A stretch of 32,931 bases of DNA from Clostridia bacterium (GTDB lineage: Bacteria; Bacillota; Clostridia; Lutisporales; Lutisporaceae). Below are positions 25,582 through 32,481 of the stretch, one piece after another. The DNA lies in NCBI GenBank assembly GCA_029256325.1, contig JAQSYD010000007.1, forward strand, positions 1 to 32,931, in the 5' to 3' direction. Positions within the stretch are counted from its first letter, which is position 1. Each line of letters begins with the position of its first letter. The notes under the pieces were generated by a model that was not told the DNA's origin, did not search any database, and saw nothing but the letters and a program-made list of their open reading frames with translations. Both the position numbers and the translations under genes were made by a program.

Positions 25582-27396
25582 ATGAAAAAATTAATATTTT
25601 TGGTTGTAATAATCCTTTTACTGGCTGGCTGCAGTAAGACGATAGACATTGAAACAGCTGCTCCGGATGTTCCCAACCCAAATGGCTACATGACGGAACC
25701 TCTGATTTTTGTAAGCAGTGGACATCAGTATAAGCAGGAAGGCTGGTCAGAAGAGTCAGTAGAGATCATTGAAAATAATATAGAGCTTCAGGGTACCAGC
25801 TTTAGTATAAACATTATTTTTGAAGGCAGCATTGCTGAGGATAAATTCAAGGAAGCTGTTAGGGTAGAAGGCTTTGAAGAAGAGGCGGCTATCAGTATTA
25901 TCCCTAGCGAGGGGAAGACTGTGTTTTATGGAAACTATACAGGCATTACAGCTAATAAGCCTTATAAGCTGATGATTTCCAAGGATATTGCCGATTCAGA
26001 GGGCAAGACTCTAAAGAGCGATATTCAGAAAGAAATCATGCTGAGCCCCGATACCACTGCTTTGTATACCTTTGTCAGCAGTGAAGGCAGCTTTAGCGGT
26101 CTGGGGTGGCAGAATGTAGCAGATGCTTTTGCTGTAGGCAACATGAATTGGTCACCAGACCCTAAGACAATCATTGTGGACTTTTCTGCAGAGGTTGATG
26201 CAGCAAGTGTAGAACAAAGCATTAGGGAAAGCTTTAGCGACAAGAATATTAAATTTAATTTTGGTTGGAATAACACGAAGAAGCTTACATTGAAGCTGGA
26301 GAATTTTAAAGGTGGAGATCCGGAACCTTATATGATCAGTATGGCTCGTGCCAAAGACTTAGAGGGTAACCCCGTATATGGAAATCTTTTCTTTACAACC
26401 TCCAAGCATAACTATTTAGGCAGTATAGATATGATGGACAAAAAGGATTCCGTCGTTTATAAATTTCCTGACAGAAGATTTATGACAGTCCAAAGTCATA
26501 AGATAAATGACAATATAATATTGGATGATACAGAAGCCAAATATGTATTTAACATAACAGGTAAAACTTCATCGAAGATAGATATTAACAGAGATTACAT
26601 CTTGGGAATACCCGACTTAAGCTTTAAGCATTCATGGCTTGACAGCAGTACAATAATAATGGTTGGCCGAACAGACGGGACTATAGTAAGTTATTCAACC
26701 ATTGACGGCAGCAGTACAGAGCTTTTTGCTTTACCTATAGAGATTGTGAAGGGCAACATTATAGATATATCGGCTTCTCCCGATGGAAGTAAGCTGGTTG
26801 TAATCCATGAAACTATGAATCCTGAGACTTACGGATGGAATAAATATGGATTTCATATTAGTGTATTTGATATGTCGGGTAATAATTTGCAAAGGTTTGA
26901 TGACGTATTTAAACCAAGATTTATGGAGATATTTGGAGCTGTATCAGATATTCAGTGGCTTGATAATGAAACGCTTATACTAGAGGACAATATCTCTTCA
27001 GAAAATCAGCTTGATTACAATATTATTAGTGTAAATATCAAGACAGGAAAGAAAACATTGATAGCTGAGCATGCCTTCAAGCCGGTTGTATTGACAGGTA
27101 AAGACATAATAAAGCTGGAGAGCTCCAAGGACTTCAACACTGGAGAAGGAAGCATAGAAGTTTTAGAGAATGGCAAAAAAGTTGTTGGTTTCCAGAAAGA
27201 AGCCTACCAGTATAACAACTTTTTCTTCGCTGATGAAAATACGTTGATATACAATGAAAATGACAAGATTTTAGCCTATGATATCGACAAGGGTAAGTCT
27301 GAAGTGCTAGGAAATGGATACATTATAGGCGTAACTGAGAATGGCAGCAAGGTTTACTATATGACCAATCATAGGATGCTTTACTATATAGACTAA
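25582..27396 (+). CDS. Lipoprotein with tandem Ig-like domains and a propeller-like C-terminal half
   Basis: An exported lipoprotein of 604 residues that I cannot name. The signal peptide MKKLIFLVVIILLLAGC has a lipobox with C17 as the lipidated residue. Two similar beta-rich domains follow (about 30-155 and 160-275), resembling Big_5/SbsA-type Ig folds: each has a strand with IIFEG or VDFSAEV, and SKDIADSEGKTL or ARAKDLEGNPV near its end. Residues about 280-604 have repeated beta-strand motifs such as ASPDGSKLVVI and WLDNETLIL, typical of TolB/WD40-like propellers. AGAGGTGAA precedes ATG 25582; the frame upstream runs through repeats. Repeat hairpins flank the gene on both sides. Confidence 0.8.
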   Translation: MKKLIFLVVIILLLAGCSKTIDIETAAPDVPNPNGYMTEPLIFVSSGHQYKQEGWSEESVEIIENNIELQGTSFSINIIFEGSIAEDKFKEAVRVEGFEEEAAISIIPSEGKTVFYGNYTGITANKPYKLMISKDIADSEGKTLKSDIQKEIMLSPDTTALYTFVSSEGSFSGLGWQNVADAFAVGNMNWSPDPKTIIVDFSAEVDAASVEQSIRESFSDKNIKFNFGWNNTKKLTLKLENFKGGDPEPYMISMARAKDLEGNPVYGNLFFTTSKHNYLGSIDMMDKKDSVVYKFPDRRFMTVQSHKINDNIILDDTEAKYVFNITGKTSSKIDINRDYILGIPDLSFKHSWLDSSTIIMVGRTDGTIVSYSTIDGSSTELFALPIEIVKGNIIDISASPDGSKLVVIHETMNPETYGWNKYGFHISVFDMSGNNLQRFDDVFKPRFMEIFGAVSDIQWLDNETLILEDNISSENQLDYNIISVNIKTGKKTLIAEHAFKPVVLTGKDIIKLESSKDFNTGEGSIEVLENGKKVVGFQKEAYQYNNFFFADENTLIYNENDKILAYDIDKGKSEVLGNGYIIGVTENGSKVYYMTNHRMLYYID

Positions 27397-27397
27397 T

Positions 27398-27424
27398 GTA
27401 GGGGCAGACCCACGTGTCTGCCCT
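27398..27424. repeat. Short dispersed palindromic repeat, copy 3
   Basis: Arms GGGCAGAC (27402-27409) and GTCTGCCC (27416-27423), starting two bases after the lipoprotein stop codon and followed by an A run. From there to 27532 I see no other element. Confidence 0.8.
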
Positions 27425-27532
27425 AAAAAATCGCGCTTTTGAAACCTGTGCGGTATGATACATGGGTTATCCCCTACTAAATCTCCAAAAAATGGGAATG
27501 ATAGAAGTACAACATATTTTGGAGGTTTATAG

Positions 27533-28516
27533 ATGTATATATTTAATAAGCTCTATAACTGCGGAATTTTTCAAGGGGCAGGGAAACATAGGCACTATTT
27601 TGAGGGTTGGTATTTCAAGCATGTGGATATGGCAGAACAAAATATCTTTTGTATTATCCCCGGTGTGTCCATAGAAGAGAATGAAGCAAAGTCCCATGCC
27701 TTTATACAAATTATAGATGGAAGTACTTATAAAACCTATTATGTTAGATATGACAAGGAAGCTTTCAGCTTTTCGAAGGAGCATTTCCAAATAAGAATAG
27801 GTGAAAATGTTTTTTCTGATAAAGGGATTGACTTGAATATTGAAGCTGAAGATATGAAGCTGCATGGCAAACTTACGTATTCCAAATCAATTCGTTGGCC
27901 TTCCGGCATAGCATCTCCAAACAGTATGGGCTGGTATGCTTACATCCCGATAATGGAGTGCTACCATGGAGTTTTGAGTTTGCAGCATAAAATAGAAGGA
28001 CAAATAAAGCTGAATGATAGGACGATTGACTTTGATAAGGGCATGGGATATTTGGAAAAGGATTGGGGAACATCTTTTCCCAGCGCTTGGGTATGGCTTC
28101 AAAGCAATCATTTTGATATAGAAAATGGTAGCTTAATGCTTTCAATTGCTAAAATACCATGGAGGCGAAAAAGCTTTATTGGCTTCATAATCGGACTTTG
28201 GCATGAAAACAAGCTGTATAGGTTTACTACTTATACAGGAGCTAAAATTAACTATTTAAAATTTAAGAGTAAAGATGTAAGTATAAAAATTTCGGATCAA
28301 AGCTATGTCATGTTTATTGAAGCGCAGCAGGGAAATTCCGGCTCTTTGCAGGCACCGATAAAAGGTGCAATGACTGGAAATGTTATGGAAAGTATCAGTG
28401 GCACTGTGAATATAAAATTAAATGACAAAAAAACGGGCAGAAGCATATTAGACACCAAAGCCCGCTGCTGCGGAATGGAAGTGGCAGGCAACATTCAGGA
28501 GCTTAGCCTGCCTTGA
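27533..28516 (+). CDS. Tocopherol cyclase / CrtC-like family protein
   Basis: A 327-residue beta-rich cytoplasmic protein of the tocopherol cyclase-like family, which occurs in many non-photosynthetic Firmicutes where its role is unknown. Signature segments are HYFEGWYFKHVD (about 21-32), RWPSGIASPNSMGWYAYIPI with MECYHG (about 121-146) and KGMGYLEKDWGTSFPSAWVW (about 169-188). No signal peptide. GGAGG lies seven bases before ATG 27533. Its 3' end overlaps the convergent YvyF-like gene by 22 bases. It very likely does not make tocopherol; a lipid or isoprenoid substrate is only a guess. Confidence 0.82.
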   Translation: MYIFNKLYNCGIFQGAGKHRHYFEGWYFKHVDMAEQNIFCIIPGVSIEENEAKSHAFIQIIDGSTYKTYYVRYDKEAFSFSKEHFQIRIGENVFSDKGIDLNIEAEDMKLHGKLTYSKSIRWPSGIASPNSMGWYAYIPIMECYHGVLSLQHKIEGQIKLNDRTIDFDKGMGYLEKDWGTSFPSAWVWLQSNHFDIENGSLMLSIAKIPWRRKSFIGFIIGLWHENKLYRFTTYTGAKINYLKFKSKDVSIKISDQSYVMFIEAQQGNSGSLQAPIKGAMTGNVMESISGTVNIKLNDKKTGRSILDTKARCCGMEVAGNIQELSLP

Positions 28517-28716
28517 CGGATAAACTCTCTGATTTTTTCAATGGAAACCCCTGTTTCTGTGGCTACTTCCATGATGTTTTTATTTGAGTAACGATAGAGA
28601 TAATCTCTTACTTTGTCAAAATCAATTTCATTCTGTGCAAAGCAGCTTTCGCATACTTCATAAAAGCCCTGCTTATTAAAAAGCTTGCCGCAAATTGGAC
28701 AATTTGTGTAGGACAT
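28495..28716 (-). CDS. yvyF: Flagellar operon protein YvyF-like (Zn-ribbon plus helix-turn-helix)
   Basis: A 73-residue protein of the TIGR03826/YvyF family, normally found next to flgM in flagellar operons. Two cysteine pairs (CPIC and CESC) form a zinc ribbon in the first 30 residues. A helix-turn-helix-like tail (NIMEVATETGVSIEKIREFI) ends the protein. ATG 28716 is preceded by GGGGGTGA; the longer frame to 28752 would start before this site. It stands alone here, away from other flagellar genes, and overlaps the tail of the convergent tocopherol-cyclase-like gene. Confidence 0.8.
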   Translation of the reverse strand: MSYTNCPICGKLFNKQGFYEVCESCFAQNEIDFDKVRDYLYRYSNKNIMEVATETGVSIEKIREFIRQGRLSS

Positions 28717-28846
28717 AAAAGTCACCCCCAAAAAATAATACAAATTTACCATAGTTCTATACTTAAAAGCTCTATCATAATAAGTTATGTAGGATAAGCA
28801 TTACATAAGACTTCCAAAATTTAATAATGCTTCAAAAAAAATCTTT

Positions 28847-28855
28847 TGGTATAAT
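28847..28855 (+). promoter_or_regulatory. Extended -10 element upstream of sigI
   Basis: TGgTATAAT (28847-28855) without a clear -35; a possible second, distal sigI promoter. Confidence 0.45.
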
Positions 28856-28871
28856 GAATTCAAGTATACAT

Positions 28872-28901
28872 TTGACTTTATTAGTAAGTATCTGTTATAT
28901 A
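28872..28901 (+). promoter_or_regulatory. Likely SigA-type promoter of sigI-rsgI
   Basis: TTGACT (28872-28877), 18-bp spacer, TATATA (28896-28901) with an extended TGT. It gives a leader of about 135 bases containing the hairpin at 28933-28953. Confidence 0.65.
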
Positions 28902-29043
28902 TATAACAATAATAGTTTTTTATTTGTTTTGCGTAGGTTGGTAGAGAACCTACCCGGATATACTTGTCCCAATAATATAATTCGTACAAAAATGAAAAAT
29001 TTGGTAGTAATTTTTGAAGTTTTTTGGAGAGGAGGGTAAAATC

Positions 29044-29769
29044 TTGAATTCTTTTAGCGAAACAATAAATGAAAGAGTAGAAAGAATAAGATTTCTAAAG
29101 GATGAAAAAAGTGAATTCATTCAAGATTACAAGCCTTTCATAGCTTCCACAGTAGAGAAATGTGTAGGAAGATACGTGACTTATGGGCAGGATGATGAAT
29201 TAAGTATTGGTTTGATTGCCTTTGAGGAAGCTATTAATCATTATGATGTAAGTAAGGGCAATTTTTTGAGCTTTGCTCAAAATGTAATTAAAAGAAGAAT
29301 AATAGATTATTATAGAAAAGAAAAAAAGCACCAAGGCGTTACATATATCAATGATTATTACCCGGATGAAGAAGATGGGGATAATGTGTATGATTACTTA
29401 GTTACAGCAGAGCAAATTCAGGGGCAATATTTTGAGCAGGAAGTAAATGATCTTCGAAGAATGGAGATAATGCAGCTTAAGCAAGAGCTGGAGAAGTTTG
29501 ATTTGGACTTTAGTGACATCGCTAAAAGCTCTCCTAAACACAAGGGAACGAAAAAGGCATATTTAGATATCGTGAAATTTATAATTGAGAATAAAGAAGT
29601 TGCCGATAAAATCAAACAAAAGAAATATATTCCTGTGGCTGAAATACAAATGGCTACAAATCTACCCCGGAAAACCATAGAAAGAGCACGAAATTATGTA
29701 ATAGCAGCAGTGGTTATACTGACTGGAGACTATTATAGCTTAAGAGAGTATATAGATTGGGGGGTGTAA
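29044..29769 (+). CDS. sigI: RNA polymerase sigma factor SigI
   Basis: An alternative sigma factor, 241 residues. Region 2 shows the sigma-70-like core (IGLIAFEEAINHYDVSKGNF continuing as LSFAQNVIKRRIIDYYRKEK). The C-terminal part has a helix-turn-helix (IPVAEIQMATNLPRKTIERA). The length and the RsgI partner three bases downstream fix it as SigI, which answers heat or, in cellulolytic clostridia, polysaccharide signals. TTG 29044 is the start, eight bases from GGAGG (29031-29035); the TTG at 29014 lies upstream of that site. No consensus SigI autoregulatory promoter is visible. Confidence 0.92.
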   Translation: MNSFSETINERVERIRFLKDEKSEFIQDYKPFIASTVEKCVGRYVTYGQDDELSIGLIAFEEAINHYDVSKGNFLSFAQNVIKRRIIDYYRKEKKHQGVTYINDYYPDEEDGDNVYDYLVTAEQIQGQYFEQEVNDLRRMEIMQLKQELEKFDLDFSDIAKSSPKHKGTKKAYLDIVKFIIENKEVADKIKQKKYIPVAEIQMATNLPRKTIERARNYVIAAVVILTGDYYSLREYIDWGV

Positions 29770-29772
29770 GGA

Positions 29773-30840
29773 ATGAAGGGAATAATCGCAGAAATTCATG
29801 GCAGCTATATGATCGTAATTGCAAAAAATGGAGATTTTATTAAATGTAAAAAGCTCCCTAATTGTAATATAGGTGATGAAATCAATATACCGGCAAGAAA
29901 CATGAATTCCATTTATAAGAAGTTAACAACAGTTGCGGCAAGTTTTTTAATACTGGCAATGCTGTCATCAGGCGTATATGCTTATTACACACCCTATAGT
30001 TATGTTAGTGTAGATATAAACCCAAGCTTGGAACTTTATGTTAATAGATTTGACAAGGTTATAGGAGTTCATGCATTTAATGAAGAAGCGCAGCTGGTTA
30101 TAGATTCTTCTGTAGAAATAAAAAATAAAGATATTGATACTGCCTTAGAGCAGATATTAGACAGTGCAGCTGAAGCAGGCTATCTGAAGGAAAATACTGA
30201 AAACAGTGTGATGATCGTGGTTTCCTCAGGCAATGCAAAAGAGGAAGCAGCTTTATCCAATAAAATAAGTAAAACCTCAATAGCTGTATTATCCAGTATA
30301 AGCAGCGACTATGAAGTAATATTAGAAAAAACTCAAGTGGAGAACTATAAGAAAGCGAAGAAGGACAATATATCTCCCGGCAAGGTTATGCTGGCAAACC
30401 GCTTTAAAGAAGTAAAGCCGGACATAGATGAAGAAGAGATAAAGCATATGCCTCTTCAACAAGCTATTAAGCAGATTGAGAAAAAAGAACAAAAAGAAGA
30501 TGTAAATGTAAAGCCAAATAAGCCTGTAAAGGCAGCCAACCAAAAACCTGAGCAAAAGGCTGTCCCAGGGAATAATGTGATGAATATTAAAGAACTCATC
30601 CAAGAGAAAAATGAGGATCTGGGAAACAAGCTGGAAAAGGATAATAAGGACAAAGAAGAAAAAGATAATGAAAAAGACAAGGTTAAAGGCAAAGAAGATA
30701 AGATGAAGGATGATGAAAGCCTAAATCAAATCGACGATGAGGACAACGAAGAGAATAGCGATAAACAGCAAGTAAAAGATGGACAAGATAACAAGCCCCC
30801 GAAAGATAACAGTGTGAATAAAGACAAAAATAAAAATTAA
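29773..30840 (+). CDS. rsgI: Anti-sigma factor RsgI
   Basis: Membrane anti-sigma factor that holds SigI. The 355-residue protein has a cytoplasmic RsgI_N domain (about 1-48), one membrane helix (51-72) and the conserved juxtamembrane outside domain (75-210) with VSVDINPSLEL. The N83-P84 bond in it corresponds to the reported self-cleavage site of clostridial RsgI. The rest (about 215-355) is low-complexity Lys/Asp/Asn/Glu, with no recognisable carbohydrate-binding module. It starts three bases after sigI, so the two are coupled. The sensing input is therefore unclear. A terminator follows. Confidence 0.92.
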   Translation: MKGIIAEIHGSYMIVIAKNGDFIKCKKLPNCNIGDEINIPARNMNSIYKKLTTVAASFLILAMLSSGVYAYYTPYSYVSVDINPSLELYVNRFDKVIGVHAFNEEAQLVIDSSVEIKNKDIDTALEQILDSAAEAGYLKENTENSVMIVVSSGNAKEEAALSNKISKTSIAVLSSISSDYEVILEKTQVENYKKAKKDNISPGKVMLANRFKEVKPDIDEEEIKHMPLQQAIKQIEKKEQKEDVNVKPNKPVKAANQKPEQKAVPGNNVMNIKELIQEKNEDLGNKLEKDNKDKEEKDNEKDKVKGKEDKMKDDESLNQIDDEDNEENSDKQQVKDGQDNKPPKDNSVNKDKNKN

Positions 30841-30844
30841 CCCC

Positions 30845-30873
30845 AGCTGTCGAGTAATCGGCAGCCTTTTTTT
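30845..30873 (+). terminator. Terminator of sigI-rsgI
   Basis: Stem GCTGTCGA (30846-30853) / TCGGCAGC (30858-30865) with one G-U pair, loop GTAA, then CTTTTTTT. Confidence 0.85.
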
Positions 30874-30952
30874 CACAGCAGGCAACTAGAAATATTTGCA
30901 GCTGTACATTCATATAATAGTATTGACTCACATATACATAGGGGGTGCTTTT

Positions 30953-31702
30953 ATGTCATCGACCATGAGAATGTGGACAGAAATTTTATTCAATATCGCT
31001 TATCTTATTGTCATATGGATATTGGTTTCAAAAATGCTTAGAAGAGTACAAAATGTTATGCCAAAGGATCATTCTGTTGCGCGCAATATGATGACCGCAT
31101 TTATGTTTCTAGCTATTGGTGATACAGGTCATGTGGGCTTTAGAGTTTTATCATATTATCTGGGAGGACTGGATGCAAAGTTAAGCTTGTTAGGGGTAGA
31201 GATTTCCTTGGTAGGTTCAGGAGCTTTAGCTACTGCAGTCACAATTACTCTTTTTTATGTTATTATGCTGGATACATGGCGTAAAAGGTTTAATGCAAAA
31301 TATGGAGTTTTTGAATATATACTAATAGTTGCTGCAATTATCAGACTGATTATGTTTCTTCACCCAGGAAACCAATGGTCTAGTGTCATTCCACCCTACA
31401 GCTGGTCTGTGCTGCGCAATATTCCACTGATGCTTCAGGGACTGGGTGTAGCATATCTCATTTTGAGAGATGGGTTTAAAAGTAAGGATAGATTATTTAT
31501 GTGGATTGGGCTCATGATACTTTTATCCTATGCCTGCTATTTGCCGGTGATTTTCCTTGTGCAAAAGAGTTTATGGATAGGCATGCTTATGATTCCAAAG
31601 ACTTTGGCATACTTAGCCATAGCTGCTTTGGTTTATAAAGATTTCTTTGAAGGTATTGAGCAGATCACCATTCCCCCTTTAAATATCAATAAGGGAATAT
31701 AA
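30953..31702 (+). CDS. Multi-pass membrane protein of unknown function
   Basis: A 249-residue protein with about seven hydrophobic segments (near 9-28, 45-65, 78-103, 118-136, 152-170, 181-201 and 205-229), so an integral membrane protein. I do not recognise a family. Charged or polar points inside the membrane part include GDTGHVGFR (about 56-64). ATG 30953 is chosen, five bases after GGGGGTG (30941-30947); the longer frame from 30896 lacks a site. A TATAAT at 30913-30918 is the best promoter element but has no -35. Monocistronic, with a terminator at 31708. Confidence 0.72.
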   Translation: MSSTMRMWTEILFNIAYLIVIWILVSKMLRRVQNVMPKDHSVARNMMTAFMFLAIGDTGHVGFRVLSYYLGGLDAKLSLLGVEISLVGSGALATAVTITLFYVIMLDTWRKRFNAKYGVFEYILIVAAIIRLIMFLHPGNQWSSVIPPYSWSVLRNIPLMLQGLGVAYLILRDGFKSKDRLFMWIGLMILLSYACYLPVIFLVQKSLWIGMLMIPKTLAYLAIAALVYKDFFEGIEQITIPPLNINKGI

Positions 31703-31707
31703 ATTGA

Positions 31708-31737
31708 AGCGCTGGAAACCACTTCCGGCGCTATTTT
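31708..31737 (+). terminator. Rho-independent terminator
   Basis: Ten-pair stem AGCGCTGGAA (31708-31717) / TTCCGGCGCT (31723-31732) with one G-U pair, loop ACCAC, followed by ATTTT. Confidence 0.8.
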
Positions 31738-31771
31738 AGTTGATAAACACTAAAATATTCTATGCCAAGTT

Positions 31772-31800
31772 TTGCTTATTTGCATATTATGAAATATAAG
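31772..31800 (+). promoter_or_regulatory. Promoter of the hypothetical gene at 31824
   Basis: TTGCTT (31772-31777), 17-bp spacer, TATAAG (31795-31800). Transcription would start very close to the ribosome binding site, which leaves almost no leader. Confidence 0.5.
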
Positions 31801-31823
31801 CTTTTTTGGGAGGGAACAAAAAC

Positions 31824-32354
31824 ATGCAATATTTCAACTGGAATAAGCATTGCCCCTATGCTGCGTTATATGGATATGGATATCCTGCAGTTGACAGACA
31901 ATATAATTACTTCATACCTTTTACCCATGAATTAAACGAATATCAGTGGTATTTTGATGAATACTCAGAAATGTGGGACAGTGAAGCTGATTCAGAGAGC
32001 GCAGACAGGGCGCAAAGAGACATAGAAAGAGTGCTTCCAGTCGTATTTCAGAATGCAGCTAACGAAGTGAATCAAGCCATAGCGCTAGGAATGAAACCCA
32101 ATCTGATAGCCTATTTTATTAGAGAGATGGTTGAATATATTGATAGAAACTATGGGCAGTATGATCTGACCTATTCCTACAATGTTACGCAAGCCTCAGA
32201 GGGGATAAAGAGAGATCTCTATTGGATTTTCAATATATTGAGAGTATACGGTATGCCCTTCGAAGTTCAAAAGAACTTGCTGAACCATGTTGTAATAACC
32301 TCTCTACAGAATCTGAGGGTTCCCGCAGGTACTACTGGCGCACCAACAACATAA
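31824..32354 (+). CDS. Hypothetical protein, aromatic-rich N-terminus
   Basis: A 176-residue soluble protein that I do not recognise. The first 45 residues are rich in Tyr, Phe and Trp (YGYGYP, RQYNYF, YQWYFDEY). The remainder (about 50-165) looks helical, with NEVNQAIALGMKPNLIAYFI and DLYWIFNILRVYGMPFEV, and the end is a short Gly/Thr/Pro tail. No signal peptide, membrane segment or cysteine-rich motif apart from one Cys near the start. GGGAGGG (31808-31814) lies nine bases before ATG 31824; an in-frame TTG at 31806 overlaps it. Monocistronic, between two terminators. Confidence 0.7.
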   Translation: MQYFNWNKHCPYAALYGYGYPAVDRQYNYFIPFTHELNEYQWYFDEYSEMWDSEADSESADRAQRDIERVLPVVFQNAANEVNQAIALGMKPNLIAYFIREMVEYIDRNYGQYDLTYSYNVTQASEGIKRDLYWIFNILRVYGMPFEVQKNLLNHVVITSLQNLRVPAGTTGAPTT

Positions 32355-32363
32355 AGCGCCAGA

Positions 32364-32388
32364 AGCACCGGGGACGGTTCTTTTTGCT
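32364..32388. repeat. CCGGGGACGGTTCTT-type dispersed element
   Basis: A GC-rich island (CACCGGGGACGGTTCTTTTT) right after the hypothetical gene, bounded by AGC and GCT. From memory, this motif is a common noncoding repeat in clostridial and related genomes. Only one copy is in the window, so repetition is not shown here. Confidence 0.5.
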
Positions 32389-32390
32389 TT

Positions 32391-32419
32391 AAAAGACGCT
32401 GCACACAGCGTCTTTTTTT
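32391..32419 (+). terminator. Rho-independent terminator
   Basis: Eleven-pair stem AAAAGACGCTG (32391-32401) / CAGCGTCTTTT (32406-32416), loop CACA, with T7 at 32413-32419. Confidence 0.92.
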
Positions 32420-32449
32420 ATGCGCTAAAGTTTGTAATTTTATTGCTTT

Positions 32450-32458
32450 TGTTATAAA
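32450..32458 (+). promoter_or_regulatory. Extended -10 promoter of sbcD
   Basis: TGtTATAAA (32450-32458), with a TTGTAA (32432-32437) upstream at a short 15-bp spacing. Confidence 0.5.
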
Positions 32459-32481
32459 ATTTGTGTAAGGGAGGGGTACAA

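Larger units (their letters stand above)
28717..29043. other. Divergent control region between yvyF-like gene and sigI
   Basis: A 327-base AT-rich gap. It holds two plus-strand promoter candidates (28847-28855, 28872-28901), a 14-bp palindrome GTTATATATATAAC (28894-28907) over the second -10, and a small hairpin GTAGGTT (28933-28939) / AACCTAC (28947-28953) in the sigI leader. No SigI-type promoter with ACCCCC and a properly spaced CGAA was found. Confidence 0.7.

Noticed and set aside
28721-28760. SigI-dependent autoregulatory promoter from ACCCCC near 28722
   Set aside because: No CGAA at the expected distance, and these bases are the complement of the yvyF-like ribosome binding site.
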